A DNA stretch of 64,000 nucleotides from Diplosphaera chodatii. Lineage: Eukaryota > Chlorophyta > Trebouxiophyceae > Prasiolales > Stichococcaceae. Shown here one piece after another: positions 27,606 through 38,682 of the stretch (its first letter is position 1; each line of letters opens with the position of its first letter). Both the position numbers and the translations under genes were made by a program. The stretch is taken from contig JAALGY010000036.1 of the NCBI GenBank assembly GCA_032358165.1, forward strand, positions 1,488,001-1,552,000. Direction: 5' to 3'. The notes beneath the pieces are model-generated. The model made no database searches, was not told the DNA's origin, and saw nothing but the letters and a program-made list of their open reading frames with translations.

Positions 27606-30493
27606 ATGGCGATCTCCGGTCTGCCACAGCTGCCAAGGCGCGCGCTGCTGCAGTTCAGTGACAACCGCCCCGCGTTCAGCAGCGTCAACAACCTGCTCGT
27701 CTTCACAGGCAGGTGTCAGGCAGCTCTGCTTCCATATTAAATGCGCACGGCCGTGGCAGACAGCTTGGTCCCAGCTGTGGCGACTGTGCAAACAGCAGGC
27801 ATGCATGCATGCGTGCCTAGATGCACGCACCCTGGCAGGTGGGCCGCTCCCACTGCTCGTGCTTCAACGCACGGCAGGCAAGCACGGCATGCGTTGTGCT
27901 CCAGGGCTGCTGGTGGGCCTCGCGGTCGCCATCATGGTCATCGGCTGCCTGTGCACGCGGCACCGGCGGCGGCACCCCCGCCCCGGCAGACGCGAAGGTC
28001 TGCCACTTGTTGCCTTTCGCCGATTTCCTCTTGTAGAATGGCACGGCCGCAGGGTGGCTCTCCCCTGTGCTGGCGGCTGCTCCTGCGTCGCCGGCTGCGG
28101 CCCTCCGATCTAATCAGGCAGGAAGCCAGCCCTGCAGACGGGGGTTTGTGTTGGCATGCAGCGGCGTTTGGCGAGCGCCACTCAGCCGCGCACGAGCCGC
28201 GGCAGCAGCAGCTCATTCTATGGCAGCAGGCCAAGCTGGTGCAGCTGCCAATCCTGGTGGTTTCGCCCGATAACCAGGTGCGTATTCAGATGAGCTGCGC
28301 AGGATGCTCGTTGGTTCAGCACCAGGCTGTGCAGAGCTGCTATGGGGTTGTGACGTGCGCAGCGGTGCGAGAACGCACTACCAGCAGGCCACGCATAGCG
28401 CTCTGAGGGTGCAGCAACCGTTGCAGAAGACTGCTCTTGGACGTGCTGCTGTGCACGCATTGTAGGTCAGCTATGCCCAGAAGCTGGGCCCGGGGGCGGA
28501 GGCGGTGACGGCCGTCCCGGCGCTTATGACGGACGGCGCCGCCAGCAGCAGCAGCGCGGCGTGTGTCCTCCCGCAACCGACAGCAGCGGCGGGTGTGCCA
28601 GCATCAGTGTTCCCGGCGGCGGTCGCGGCGTCTGCAGCAGCGGAGACACAGCGGCAGCAGTCTGCGCCTGCGGCGCTGGAGAGCATCGGGGCAGATGAGG
28701 CAGAGCCATCCGGCGCCACAGCATTGGGCATCCCAGGACCACAGCTGCCAAATGGTGCAATGGCGGCAGCAACAGTGCAGAACATGTTGCCGGCGGCGGC
28801 GGCATCATCATCAGGGGCGGCGGCGCCAGCAGCACAGCAGTGGGACAGCTCAGCAACTGCGGCGGCTGCGCAGGCGCTGCGACCCTTGCCCGCAGATGGC
28901 GCTTCAGGGTTGGAGGCGGCCAGTCCCACGGCTGCCTCGCCGCAGGGCAGCAGCGCGGCCAGCCCATCCGGATCGCGTGCCGCCAGCGTCAGGATCCCCA
29001 GCCTCCAGGCGTTCCAGGCAAGTCTCCCTGTCGCCCAGCTTGTCAACCTACACAGCACGATGCAGAGAGCACTGCTTGCCTTGCATGCAGTTCGTTGGCG
29101 GCTGAGGAGCCTGAGTTGCAGAGCACCTGTCACGAACTTGCTGCACATCTGTGCACATACCAGGCATGTCCACTAGATGTGAGAACCCTGCGCAGACCCT
29201 GCATCATACTGCATGCAGACGCGGGTCTACCGCGGCTTCCAGCGGTGGAGCGACGCCAACACGGCGCGCGAGCTGCAGGCGCAGGAGCTGCAGATGCTGC
29301 GGCTGCAGCGGCACCAGCTGCTGCGCTCGACCGCCCAGGAGCCCGAGGTGGGTTCAGGGGTGTGGTGGAAACACAGGGGTCATAACCTAGGGTTTGCAGC
29401 CCTGAAGACCTACAGATGCTGCTGCTGCATCGGCGGCGGCTGCTGCGCTGAACAGCTCGGGAGCACGAGCTCAGTCGGAGGCGTATCCTGCGGGGCAACT
29501 CAGGCACAGTGGCCCCAACTGCTCCGACGTGCAGCTGCTGCGGGTTGCGCTGTCGACTGCCCAGCGGCATGGGACAGCGGGCAGCTGGCATGGAGTGCCG
29601 ATTTGCCCGTGCCTTTCCCAATGTTTGCGAAGCATGTCAGAGGTCGTGCATCTCCCGTCTGACACACTTCCACTGCATCGCGCAGGTGCGCCTCATGCCG
29701 GCGTTCATCGAGTGGGACGTGTCCAGCGGCGGGGGGCCCATCCTGCACCCGCCGCCGCCGCCGCCCGACCTCACCGGCGCCTCCCGAGCAGGTGCCGCAC
29801 AACACCACCCCGGTTTTCAAAACTGCGCAGGATAGGGCTACATCTCTGTTCCTTCTTTTTTGAATAGGCGGGTTGGCTTGCTGCAGATGTGGCACGGGCC
29901 TTGACAGGTTGCTGCGGGCGGCTGCACTGTCAACAAGCCCTGCATAGGTCGCATGCTGCTCACCGGCTGCGCACCCTGGCAGCTGCTGACCTGTCGGCGC
30001 GGTTTCGTGCCCCCCCCCAGCGGCGGTGGCGCATGCAGAGGCGGCGCTGCTGGCGCGCGCGGGCGGCGGCGGCCGCCTGTGGCGCGCTTCCAGCTTCCGG
30101 TCGGCGGACGGGTCTGCGCCCGGCGAGCCGGCGGGCGGCGGCGGCGGCGGGGGCGCCACGGAAGCAGGAAGCACCAGGCGGTCTGCCAGCATGGGCCTCG
30201 CCGAGGTGTGGCGCCACGGCGTCGCCTGGCGGCCCTCCCTCCACGCCACGTCAGCGCCCCCCAGGTCCGGCGCATGTTCAAGTGCATCAAGACTCCTGCG
30301 TGGCCTCCGCAGGCGGTGGTGTGTGCGTGCGGTCCGGCATGCTGCATGCGACAGCCCGACCGCCTGCTTTACGCGGCATGAAGTGCGCATGTGCAAAGGG
30401 CGGCACACACAGTGCCTGGGCGCTGCGGTGCCAGTACAGTGCACCCAGCGTCACATGCATGCATGGGTTCCTGCTGCAGGGCGTCCCGGCTGA
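27606..30493 (+). CDS. Tandem single-pass membrane protein, paralogue B
   Basis: Second tandem paralogue. Exons 27606-27708, 27905-27997, 28162-28277, 28466-29017, 29219-29347, 29686-29791, 30021-30493; about 523 residues as read. Conserved order: LPRRALLQ, membrane helix (GLLVGLAVAIMVIGCLC) plus basic stop-transfer, LPILVVSPDNQ/VSYAQKLGPG, Ala/Ser-rich linker, basic helical stretch, [32 protein letters not shown]. It differs from A and C by an extra intron inside the linker exon (after AFQ), starting GCAAGT. Intron 1 also starts with GC (ACAG|GCAGGT): homologous introns in A and C start GT at that point and only this choice keeps phase. The ATG at 27606 leaves no signal peptide; upstream in-frame Ala-rich codons suggest the real start is earlier. 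The C-terminal ~80 residues past ATSAPP are unlike A and may be intron. Confidence 0.74.
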
Positions 30494-31471
30494 GCACGGC
30501 GGCGGAAGCGGCGGCGGGCAGCGGCCGACCGGCCTAGCTGGCAGCGGGGACAGAAGGGGGCTTTCTTTTCAGGAGAAGGAGAGTGCCGTTGCCACCTCTA
30601 GATGGAACACGACTTTGCCTACGGAAGTCCGCTTGGCAGCTCAGGATTGTGTGGAAGTATTGTTTGCTCGAACTGATGTTGCAAGTGTCCCTGCGAATTT
30701 GATGCTTTGCCGATGTTGAGGTTCAGCCGGGTGCTGCCACCAGCACTTGTTGCTGCATATCGGTAAGTTGGATTACTGCTGCACAGCTTGTGCTTGGGTT
30801 TTGCATCATCACGGTAAACGTCCGTTACGAAACTACCAGCGGCTTGTCAACATGGTGTGATTTCATGAGATACTTGCAAAGGGCCCCAGGGCGCCCTCTC
30901 TGATCGTCAGTGCCCGGTACGATGCACTCATCGCATCAAACCCACGCGTCACATTACAGTTGCCGTTCTGCATCAGCATTCGCCCCAACCCTCAAAACTT
31001 GATAAAGGCAGCCAGCTGCTATCTGTTGCATCCGCATTGTCCAGCCGCTGCTGAGGGGCACCCACTCACGGCTCCGATGCCACCCAGATAGGCTGCAGTC
31101 CAGGCACCAGCAGCTGTTTTGCTGCGCGTCCGACGGCAAAAGGGCGTAGTGCAGACTGCTCCGACCGTTTTGAGGGGCGCCACAGGTGCGGACCTGTGTT
31201 GTGCTGCGTTTGCCGGATAGGCAGGACAAGCGCAGGCGACCAAACTCTCAAAATTGTACTCTGTCGCAGGGCGCAGCCACAAGCGGACGGACGCTAACAA
31301 TTCTAATTGGCGTTGTCTCCAGGCCCCAACCATGCCGGTGGGTTGCAATGGCTGCTGGCCGCCCTGCACTCGAAATATGCTGCCAGTGTGACAAGTCAGC
31401 ACCCCGGCACTGCGCCGATTCTGAACTCCCATGACCGGCTGCAGGGGCACCGCAGCATCTGCGTACGCTTG
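30494..31471. other. Intergenic between membrane-protein genes B and C
   Basis: No supported gene. A forward frame continuing to 30719 after a TGCAG at about 30480 could be an alternative last exon of gene B. The rest is lower-GC with nothing recognised. Confidence 0.4.
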
Positions 31472-33640
31472 ATGCACCTCACGGCGGCCGCTGCGGCGCT
31501 GCCCTTGGTTGCAGCGGATTTGCCAGATGCACGCTGGTCGATGCTGCCCAGGCGTGCGCTGCTGCAGGACGACGGCCGCAAGTCAGTCAATACGACGAAC
31601 CAGCTGGCAGTTCTCGCAGGTATGTGCGGTCATTCGGCTGCACGCACGCCCAGTTGGTCGGCGCATGCACTGCCCGCACCGGTGTTATGCTCTCTGTGCA
31701 GCGCCCCAGACTATTTCTGCGCGGCTGCGCCAAACCCACCACCTGACGCTTTTTTCTGCGCCTGGCACCCCAGGGCTGCTGTCCGGCCTCATCATCGCCA
31801 TCGTCACCATGGCGTGCGTCTGCCTGCGGGGCCGGCGGTGGGCCGCCGCCGGCGGCGGCGCCGGAGGTGTGCTCCGTAGGCATCTGGAATCACACAATCT
31901 GCCCCGGTGCATAATATGCTGACATGCACTTTGACCACCGCAGTGGAGCCAGTGTCCACAGCGTCGCAGCGGCGCTCCACGGGAGCAGACCCGGATGCAT
32001 GCATGCAAGTAACGCCGGCCCGGCTGGGTGCCGGAAGCACAGGCGCCCCCACACAATGCCTCACATCGCTGCAGGGCCGGTGGTCCGGCGGTCGCGGGCC
32101 GACCTGGAGCGGGAACAGCAGGCGGCGCAGCAGCGCGCCAAGCTGCAGCAGCTGCCCTTTGTCGTGATCATGCCGGACAACGAGGTGCCGCCCCCTGCTG
32201 GAATCATCATCAGCATTCATTTTTTGTGTAATCACCCATCCGTCTGGCGACTCAACGGGGCCTCAGCAGTTGGGTGCGACGGGACGAACGGAAAGCCATT
32301 GGCGGGCTGCATGCTGGGCACGTGTCAGCAGTTCACACGGCAGCGTCTGACAGGATATGGCGTGCATGCAGGTCAGCTACGCCCACAAGCTGTGCCCGGA
32401 GGCGGCGACGACGGGACTCTCGGGACCCAAAGCGCCGCAGGTGCAGCTGCCAGCGGCGGTGGAGAAGCCAGCCGCAGATGCCGCTGAGGCCCCGGCATCG
32501 GACAGGCAGCACCCAGAGCAGCCGCCGGCCGGTGCAGGCCCCGCGCCAGCGGCGGCGGCCGCCGCGGCGGCCTCCGCAGGCGCGGCAGCTCCGCCGGCGG
32601 TCCGGGAGGCAGCCGCGGAGGCTGCGGCAGGGGAAGCACCGGCGCCCGCAGGCGCCTCCAGATGGCAGCGACTGCAGCAGCAATACAGGGCGAGGGCGAG
32701 CCGCGGCGCCGCTGAGCGGGAGGCGCTCCGGCGGCGGGAAGCGGTTCGGATGCAGCGGCGTGCGGAGGAGCTGGGGCTGGTGGCACCGGCGGCGGAGGAG
32801 CCGCCAGCTGAGGTGCGCCCCACCTTGTCCCGGAATAGTTTCGGTCAAGCTCCTCCATTCTTGTGTCGCTGCCAAGGCTCCGTGTTCGGCATGAAGGTGC
32901 AGTTTGCACGTGGCAACACTCTGCGCAGGCTGGGCAGGGTGCAGAGAGTTGCGTGGCGTGAATGTGGTCCGTCAGCAAGCGGGACCGGGTCTAATCATGC
33001 TGCTGTGCATATCAACAGGGACTGACTGTCTGTCGTGATCTCATACCTTAGGTGCAGCCGCTGCCGGCATTCATCGAGTGGGACATCACCAGCAACCGGG
33101 GCCCGTTCCTGCACCCGCTGCCGCCGCCAGAGGCTATCCCCCCGCCTCAAGCAGGTGAACATGTTTCGCATGCTGGGCGACTGCCCTGGAGCAAACATGC
33201 ATTTTCGCATCATGCGCAGGAGCTCAATGCAAGGCACCTGCAGGTGGTCCAGCAGCGGGCGGTCTGCACCACATCTGCGTACCGGCTTGGCGTGCCAGCG
33301 CCCATGCGCAATCCGCATCAGGGCTGGTGCCACGCTGGTGCGGCGCACACACATGAAACTGCCTTTCTGCTGTCGCGCAGCCGCCGTCGTGGACCTGTTC
33401 GGCAGCAGAGAGGGCAGTGGCGGCGGCGGCGGCGGCCGCCAGCTGCACAGCGGCAGCGGCCGCGCGCTGCTGTCGGGCGCCCGGCTGCTGGCCGAGGCGC
33501 TGTCCGCCGCGCCGCACGGCGTGCTCGACAGCCCCGCCGCCCGCCAGCGCGGCAGCTTCGGCGTCGAGCACCCTGCCAGTGGCGGCCGCGGCGGCGGCGC
33601 CACTGATGCAGCCGCCGGCGGCGGCGGCGGCGGCGCATGA
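31472..33640 (+). CDS. Tandem single-pass membrane protein, paralogue C
   Basis: Third tandem paralogue and the most compact, 384 residues. Exons 31472-31619, 31774-31866, 32075-32184, 32372-32812, 33052-33154, 33381-33640; phases agree. The N-terminus is signal-peptide-like (MHLTAAAAALPLVAA), followed by LPRRALLQ; membrane helix GLIIAIVTMACVCL at residues ~51-72; then LPFVVIMPDNE/VSYAHKLCPE (~107-127), an Ala/Pro-rich linker, a strongly charged coiled-coil-like helix (WQRLQQQYRARASRG...), PAFIEWDITSNRGPFLHPLPP (~268-288) and a Gly-rich C-terminus that lacks the VWRHG..WRPS motif of A and B. The exon 2/3/4/5 junctions fall at the same residues as in A, which proves common descent. Function unknown; the repeated unit suggests a lineage-specific family. 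Confidence 0.8.
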
Positions 33641-34813
33641 AGCGCGGAAGAGGAGCCCCAACCTATATGCGGGGTCTCCAAGACAGACCAGCCAGCCGCC
33701 ACCGCAGCGGCTGCAGCGACCCGTGGGGAGCCGTCTGGCAGCACCGGCGCTGGTGTTTGCAGCGGCGGCAGTCCGGCGGCGGCGGAGGCGCGGGGTGAGT
33801 GCTGGGCGGCGGCTGCGGCGGCGGCGCGTGAACCCGCAGCTGAGCGGCCGGCGGGCGCTGGCTTCTGAAGTAAACTGCAGCAGTTTTGGCACTGGTGGCA
33901 GTGAGAGGCGGGCCTGCCCCTCCTGGTTTCACGGGGACTGCAGAGTTTTTGGGCGTCTGCAAAGGGCAGCACGACGGACGGCGGCGGTGGCAAGCAGTGA
34001 GCCACCTGTGGGTGCACATATGCGGGCGAAGCCGAAGATATATCAAGTACAAACGAATGCAACAGGGACTTGGGGGGTGAACACAAGATCGGCTTGGCAT
34101 TGAATGAGAGGGTGAAATGCCGAAGAACTTACAGAAGCCTTTGAAGGCTGCATGCTCAAGGTACGAAGGGACGGTCTGCAAACGAACCTGCAGCATTCGC
34201 ATGCGAACAAGATGACATCGAGTTATCAGCATTCACGTTGTGTTTTCTCGACTGGGTTCTGCTTTCTGCGCACCGCTCGCTTCTGAAAGTGGTTGCAATC
34301 TCCTTCAGCGCATACAGCCTGGGAGAGCACTGCTTTCCTGCTTTCTCGCAACTTGTGCTGCAACACAGATATCAGTTTGGGCTGGCGCGCATCCAGCGGT
34401 GTGGTGTTACCAGGATGTTGAGTGGGTGCTTCAGCAGAAGTCATACACCAGTAAGGTTTACCTGAAATGCATTCCGATACTGAAGAAGCAATGCTACCAG
34501 ATCGCCGCCTAAATACGATCCATATCGGCACAGAACCCGAACAAGCGCCACACATGCCGGCTCAACCACAACTCTTGCCATTCCTACAACCATCCAGGCC
34601 CTGTGCCTCTGACTACAGCAAACAAGCTGCTGAAGCTTTTGAGTGGGTGAGCATACACCCTACAGAAGTCTCATCTGGTGTGCTGTAGGATGCCAAGGTT
34701 GCTGAAGCCTGGCGCTGCCCTACAAACGCCTCAAACCAGAGTGGCCTGGCCCTCGGCTTGAATCCCCATGCATATGCTCACGGCCACGCAGGCCGCCTTG
34801 CAACACCTGAACC
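33641..34813. other. Convergent intergenic region
   Basis: Between gene C and the alternative oxidase stop. The first 250 bp are GGC/CAG-rich and could be gene C 3' UTR; the remainder is lower-GC. No gene recognised. Confidence 0.5.
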
Positions 34814-37800
34814 CTATGGTACAGCATGGCTGCCCTTCTCGAAGGGGTTGTCGGCATCGGCCGGTAGCTGCGCCAGCACATGGTTGACGTGCGAGTGGCC
34901 TGCGTTTGCCAGTGCACACGGATCAGCAGGACTTTGCGCCACAACTCCTTAACAGTGCACACTACTGAAGCCACCGTGCTGCACATGTGTGTCAATAAGG
35001 CGAAACAGGTGCATGCCATCATCTGGAGCATGCATGCACATGGGTGTTGCATGCATGCTTCAGCACTGCACTGGTTCCTGTGCTGGCTCATTCGCCAGCC
35101 ATGATCCAGGCAGCTCAGCAGCAAAAGCTGAAACCCTCACGGACACCATTGCATGCTGTGGCTGACATGCGCGCGTGCTTTCCCAGTGTTGTTGGCAACA
35201 AGGAGAGTAAAAGACATGTTACTCCAGTGGGCCGGCACAGGCACTGCTACACCTCATCGGTCACCTGCTTCATCGGCGCGCACGGCCAGCAGCAGCTCCC
35301 GCATGCCCGCATTCTCCGACAGCCCCCAGTAGCGCTTGGCGACGTCCGGCGCCTAGATAGTGCACCCAACGCTTCTGAAGTGTAAAATGAAGTTGTGCAC
35401 GCAGGGCTGCCACACACCAGCAGCGTGATCAGAACACCACCACCCACATCCCAGCAGCCTGCCGTCAAGCAGGCAGCGCTGGCTCTGGGACCTGACACCT
35501 CAGTCTGGCCTGTATGTCTGGTCCTCAGAAGGGTTCTGAACCCTGACACCGCAACTCACCGGCAGCGTGCTCCACTCGGGCAGCTTGCCGGCATCCAGAT
35601 CTTCAATGGCGCGTGTGTATGTCTTCACCGCCTCCTCCTGTGAGACCATGTCATCCGTCATGCAGTGAGGCGGGGTGCAGGCTTCATGTCTGCTTGCTGT
35701 CCTTCGGGATCAGGCTGGCGGGACAGCATGGGCTGGAGGCAGGCGAGGCTGGCAAGCGGCACGAGTACAGCACTTGCAAGCACTTGCAACTTGCTCTGCA
35801 GCCTGCAAGACTGGTAAAAGTGTGGCGCTGGTGGGCTGGGAGCCCTAAAGTCAGCCCACCTCCAGGTAGCCCACGAAGCTGTGGCAGTACTTGGGCGCCA
35901 GCAGGTACGTCACGAAGTACATGTTGAAGAAGATGCCCTGCAGCAGTGCGCAGCCCGGTCAGCCTAGATCCAGCCCTGCACCGCTGCGAGTGCTTCACGC
36001 TGCTTTCGACCAGGTCAGATGCAGGCCACTGATATTCAACTGCTGAATCGACTGTGCGTGCAAAGCCCCGCTGGTCATACCTGCCCCAGCAGCACGAACA
36101 GCCGGAACAGCGCCCCCGGCTGCCGCAGGGTCATGAACGTGAGCAGGTGCCTGCGCGCGACAGCAGTTCTGTCGGCTCACCCTCGCCGCTGAACGCTGAG
36201 CTGGGCACTGGTCACCCTGCGCTGCCTCAACTGCAGCCCGTGCCACAGCATGGACGGATGCTCAGAACACCGCAGGACTGCCACAGGTCACCAACATCGG
36301 CTGCCGGTGAACACAGTCCTGCTGACATACACTACACCCTGAACCTTGCTGACACGGCACGGGCGCACAGCTCATGGAGGCTGAGACCGCGCACATGCGC
36401 TCGTTCCCTGCCTCCTCCAGCACGGTTGGGTTCCAGCCGCGCGCTGTCGCGCTCCGCACCCCAACCCGAATGGCCAGCTATTTACATAGGGGTGCGGGGG
36501 GACCCTCACATGCGCTCGTTCTCCGCCTCCTCCAGCATGGTGTGGATCCAGCCGTGGTCGCGCTCCATGCGGCGCAGCGAGTGCAGGTGGCGCAGCATGC
36601 CCGCCACCATGCCCGGCACCCCTGTAGCGGCATTGCCCAGTTTGGTGGTCCATTGCACTGCATTTAGGGTTTCGACTTAAAAACAGGGTGTCGCGCGTGC
36701 AGCCTGCTGTTGCCGGCGCATGCCGCAGATGCATCAGGTCAGCTTTGCGGCATGGTTTGCAATAGCAAGGCTGAGCTCCAAGCTGCCACGGGCGCACCCG
36801 CGATGGTCTCCAGGTACAGGATGCGGCGCAGCCACTGCTTCTCGTCCATGTTGTGGCCGTACCTGCATGCAGGGTGGGTCAGGCTCATGCCGCAGAGCGG
36901 TCCAGCGTCATGCACAGCGCGCCGCTTGCCCAAGGCACGAGCTGTGCGGTACTCAAGCGGGTCTCAGTGCCGGATGCAAGCGCAGTGACCGGCAGACAGA
37001 CGCCGCCAGTAGGTGAGGACTTGTGGCGTGTCATGTGCAAATGCGTTGCCGACCGCCGGTGCTCACCTGGTGACACGGTCGAAGACCGTGCGCATGACGC
37101 TGACGCCAAACAGAGCCAACTTCTCCCGGATCTGTGAAGAGGTGACGCCGACAGGTAAGTGCGACAGGTCTCTGGCAGCACCATCGTCATGCTGTACATG
37201 CTGCGGCGCCACAGATGGGGCGGAACGGCATGGTGCACTTGCTGCTGCACATGTGGCAGGCTCCTGACAAAGCAGCAACCCCTGGCATGTGAGCAGCGTA
37301 CGTTCTGCGGAGGCAGGTGCCGAGGCGCGATGCGTTCCATGTACTCCTGCAGCGCAAGACACAGCACGGTGTAACTGACTGCTGGACTTGTGGCGCTGAT
37401 GGATTAGTGGAGAAATTTCCTGCTGTGCTGCGCCCATCGCTCCAGTAACAGCCTGCCAGCCTGCGACTCTGGGGTGCGGAGCCACGTGAGCATCGGCGGA
37501 CCTTGGAGTAGATCGGCTGGAACAGCCAGTAGCTGGACGTAGTTGGCTGAGGCTGCTCAGGGGTCGTGTCCGTGTGCTGCACGCCACCGGGCGCCTCCTT
37601 CTCCTCGCCGGGCTTGGCGATGTTGCCGGCGGTGCTGCCGCCGGCCTTCGCGGCGTCTTCAGAGGCGTAGACCGCCTGCATGCGGGCCGCCACATCGTGC
37701 ACCGCCTGCTTCGCGGCGCCGCCGTCGTCGCCGCCGCTGTCAGACGCGGCGGCGGCGTCCTGAGGCTGGTGCGCGGCTTGGTGCGCAGCCTGAGTCGCTT

Positions 37801-38204
37801 GCGCCTCCTGCGGGGCGGGTTTACATAAGGCGTCTTATCCTGGTGCCACCGGCCCAAGCCTTCAGCATTGGCGGTGCAGGCATGCGGCAAGCTATGCTCA
37901 TGTGTAGGACTACTATATGAAGCTGCACGCACAGTGCTCACGCCTGCTAATATCACACAAGAGAATCTGGATCTGGATGGATCACCTCCTGGAGCGCTGG
38001 CTTGGCAGCGAAGGTGCGCAGCTGCGTGAAAGCGATCGCAACAGAGGCGTGAGTCACTGCAACAGGCCCCAGTGGTGTGGCCACGCTGCTTGATACGCTG
38101 CCGAGCGTTGCAAGGGCAGGTGTAGCCTCCGCTGCAGCTAGCCTGCAGGCTGCCACATGCAACCCGCCACGACCCGCACGTAGGGCGTGCCGCAGCAGAG
38201 ACAT
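34814..38204 (-). CDS. AOX: Mitochondrial alternative oxidase
   Basis: Di-iron quinol oxidase of the inner mitochondrial membrane that passes electrons from ubiquinol to oxygen without proton pumping. Exons in transcript order: 37986-38204, 37502-37807, 37302-37346, 37067-37131, 36798-36862, 36510-36621, 36081-36150, 35860-35937, 35560-35637, 35265-35352, 34814-34899; 403 residues, all phases agree. All iron-ligand motifs are present: [23 protein letters not shown] (split by an intron inside the Met codon), [11 protein letters not shown] and [12 protein letters not shown]. The first exon reads as a mitochondrial presequence ([14 protein letters not shown]...). Exon 2 adds a ~100-residue hydrophilic Gln/Ala/Glu-rich stretch before the usual core, without the conserved regulatory cysteine of land-plant enzymes. 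Intron 6 contains a decayed partial copy of exon 6. Confidence 0.97.
36394..36462 (-). repeat. Decayed copy of alternative oxidase exon 6
   Basis: About 68 bp similar to the 3' end of exon 6 (36509-36577), offset 115 bp, lying in intron 6. On the minus strand it still reads [13 protein letters not shown] against [15 protein letters not shown] and keeps a GTGCGC donor after the same split codon. Confidence 0.8.
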
Positions 38205-38682
38205 ACTTGGAGCTTCAAACCGATGCCAAGCTGGGCTGGGGCCGAGTCACTGCGCCAGAGCGCTGCACCGTCAAAATGTCGAATACCACTGCGTACAGAA
38301 GCAATGATGTTGCCCTAGGTGCTCTGCTTACAACTGCAGCAGCACTAGCTTCCTGTCAAGGTGTGGGAATGGGAGCGAGTGCAATGCGTGGTTGTGCGTG
38401 TCGTGGTACGCTCGGGTGGTGGTATGTTGCGATGGATCTCTGCATCTGCGGCTACTCCAAGAACGTCAGGACTGGTGCAGATTCTGTGTGGGGCCTGAAA
38501 CGTGGACCTCGAGAACGGAGAGGCTGCTGCAGCTGTATCAGCCACTCTGTCAAGCATCGTCACTCAGAGAAGCCCGTGATGATTGACAACATACACACGA
38601 ACACTCACTGTCGAGAGGTTTAATCGGCTGGGCGGTGACTGGACAAGCCCAGGCAAACAAGCACGCCCTTCCGGAAACCTCG
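38205..38682. other. Intergenic between two minus-strand genes
   Basis: Contains the alternative oxidase promoter/5' UTR and the 3' UTR of the deaminase gene (a minus-strand TGTAA at about 38328-38332, ~350 bp past its stop). No gene seen. Confidence 0.5.
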
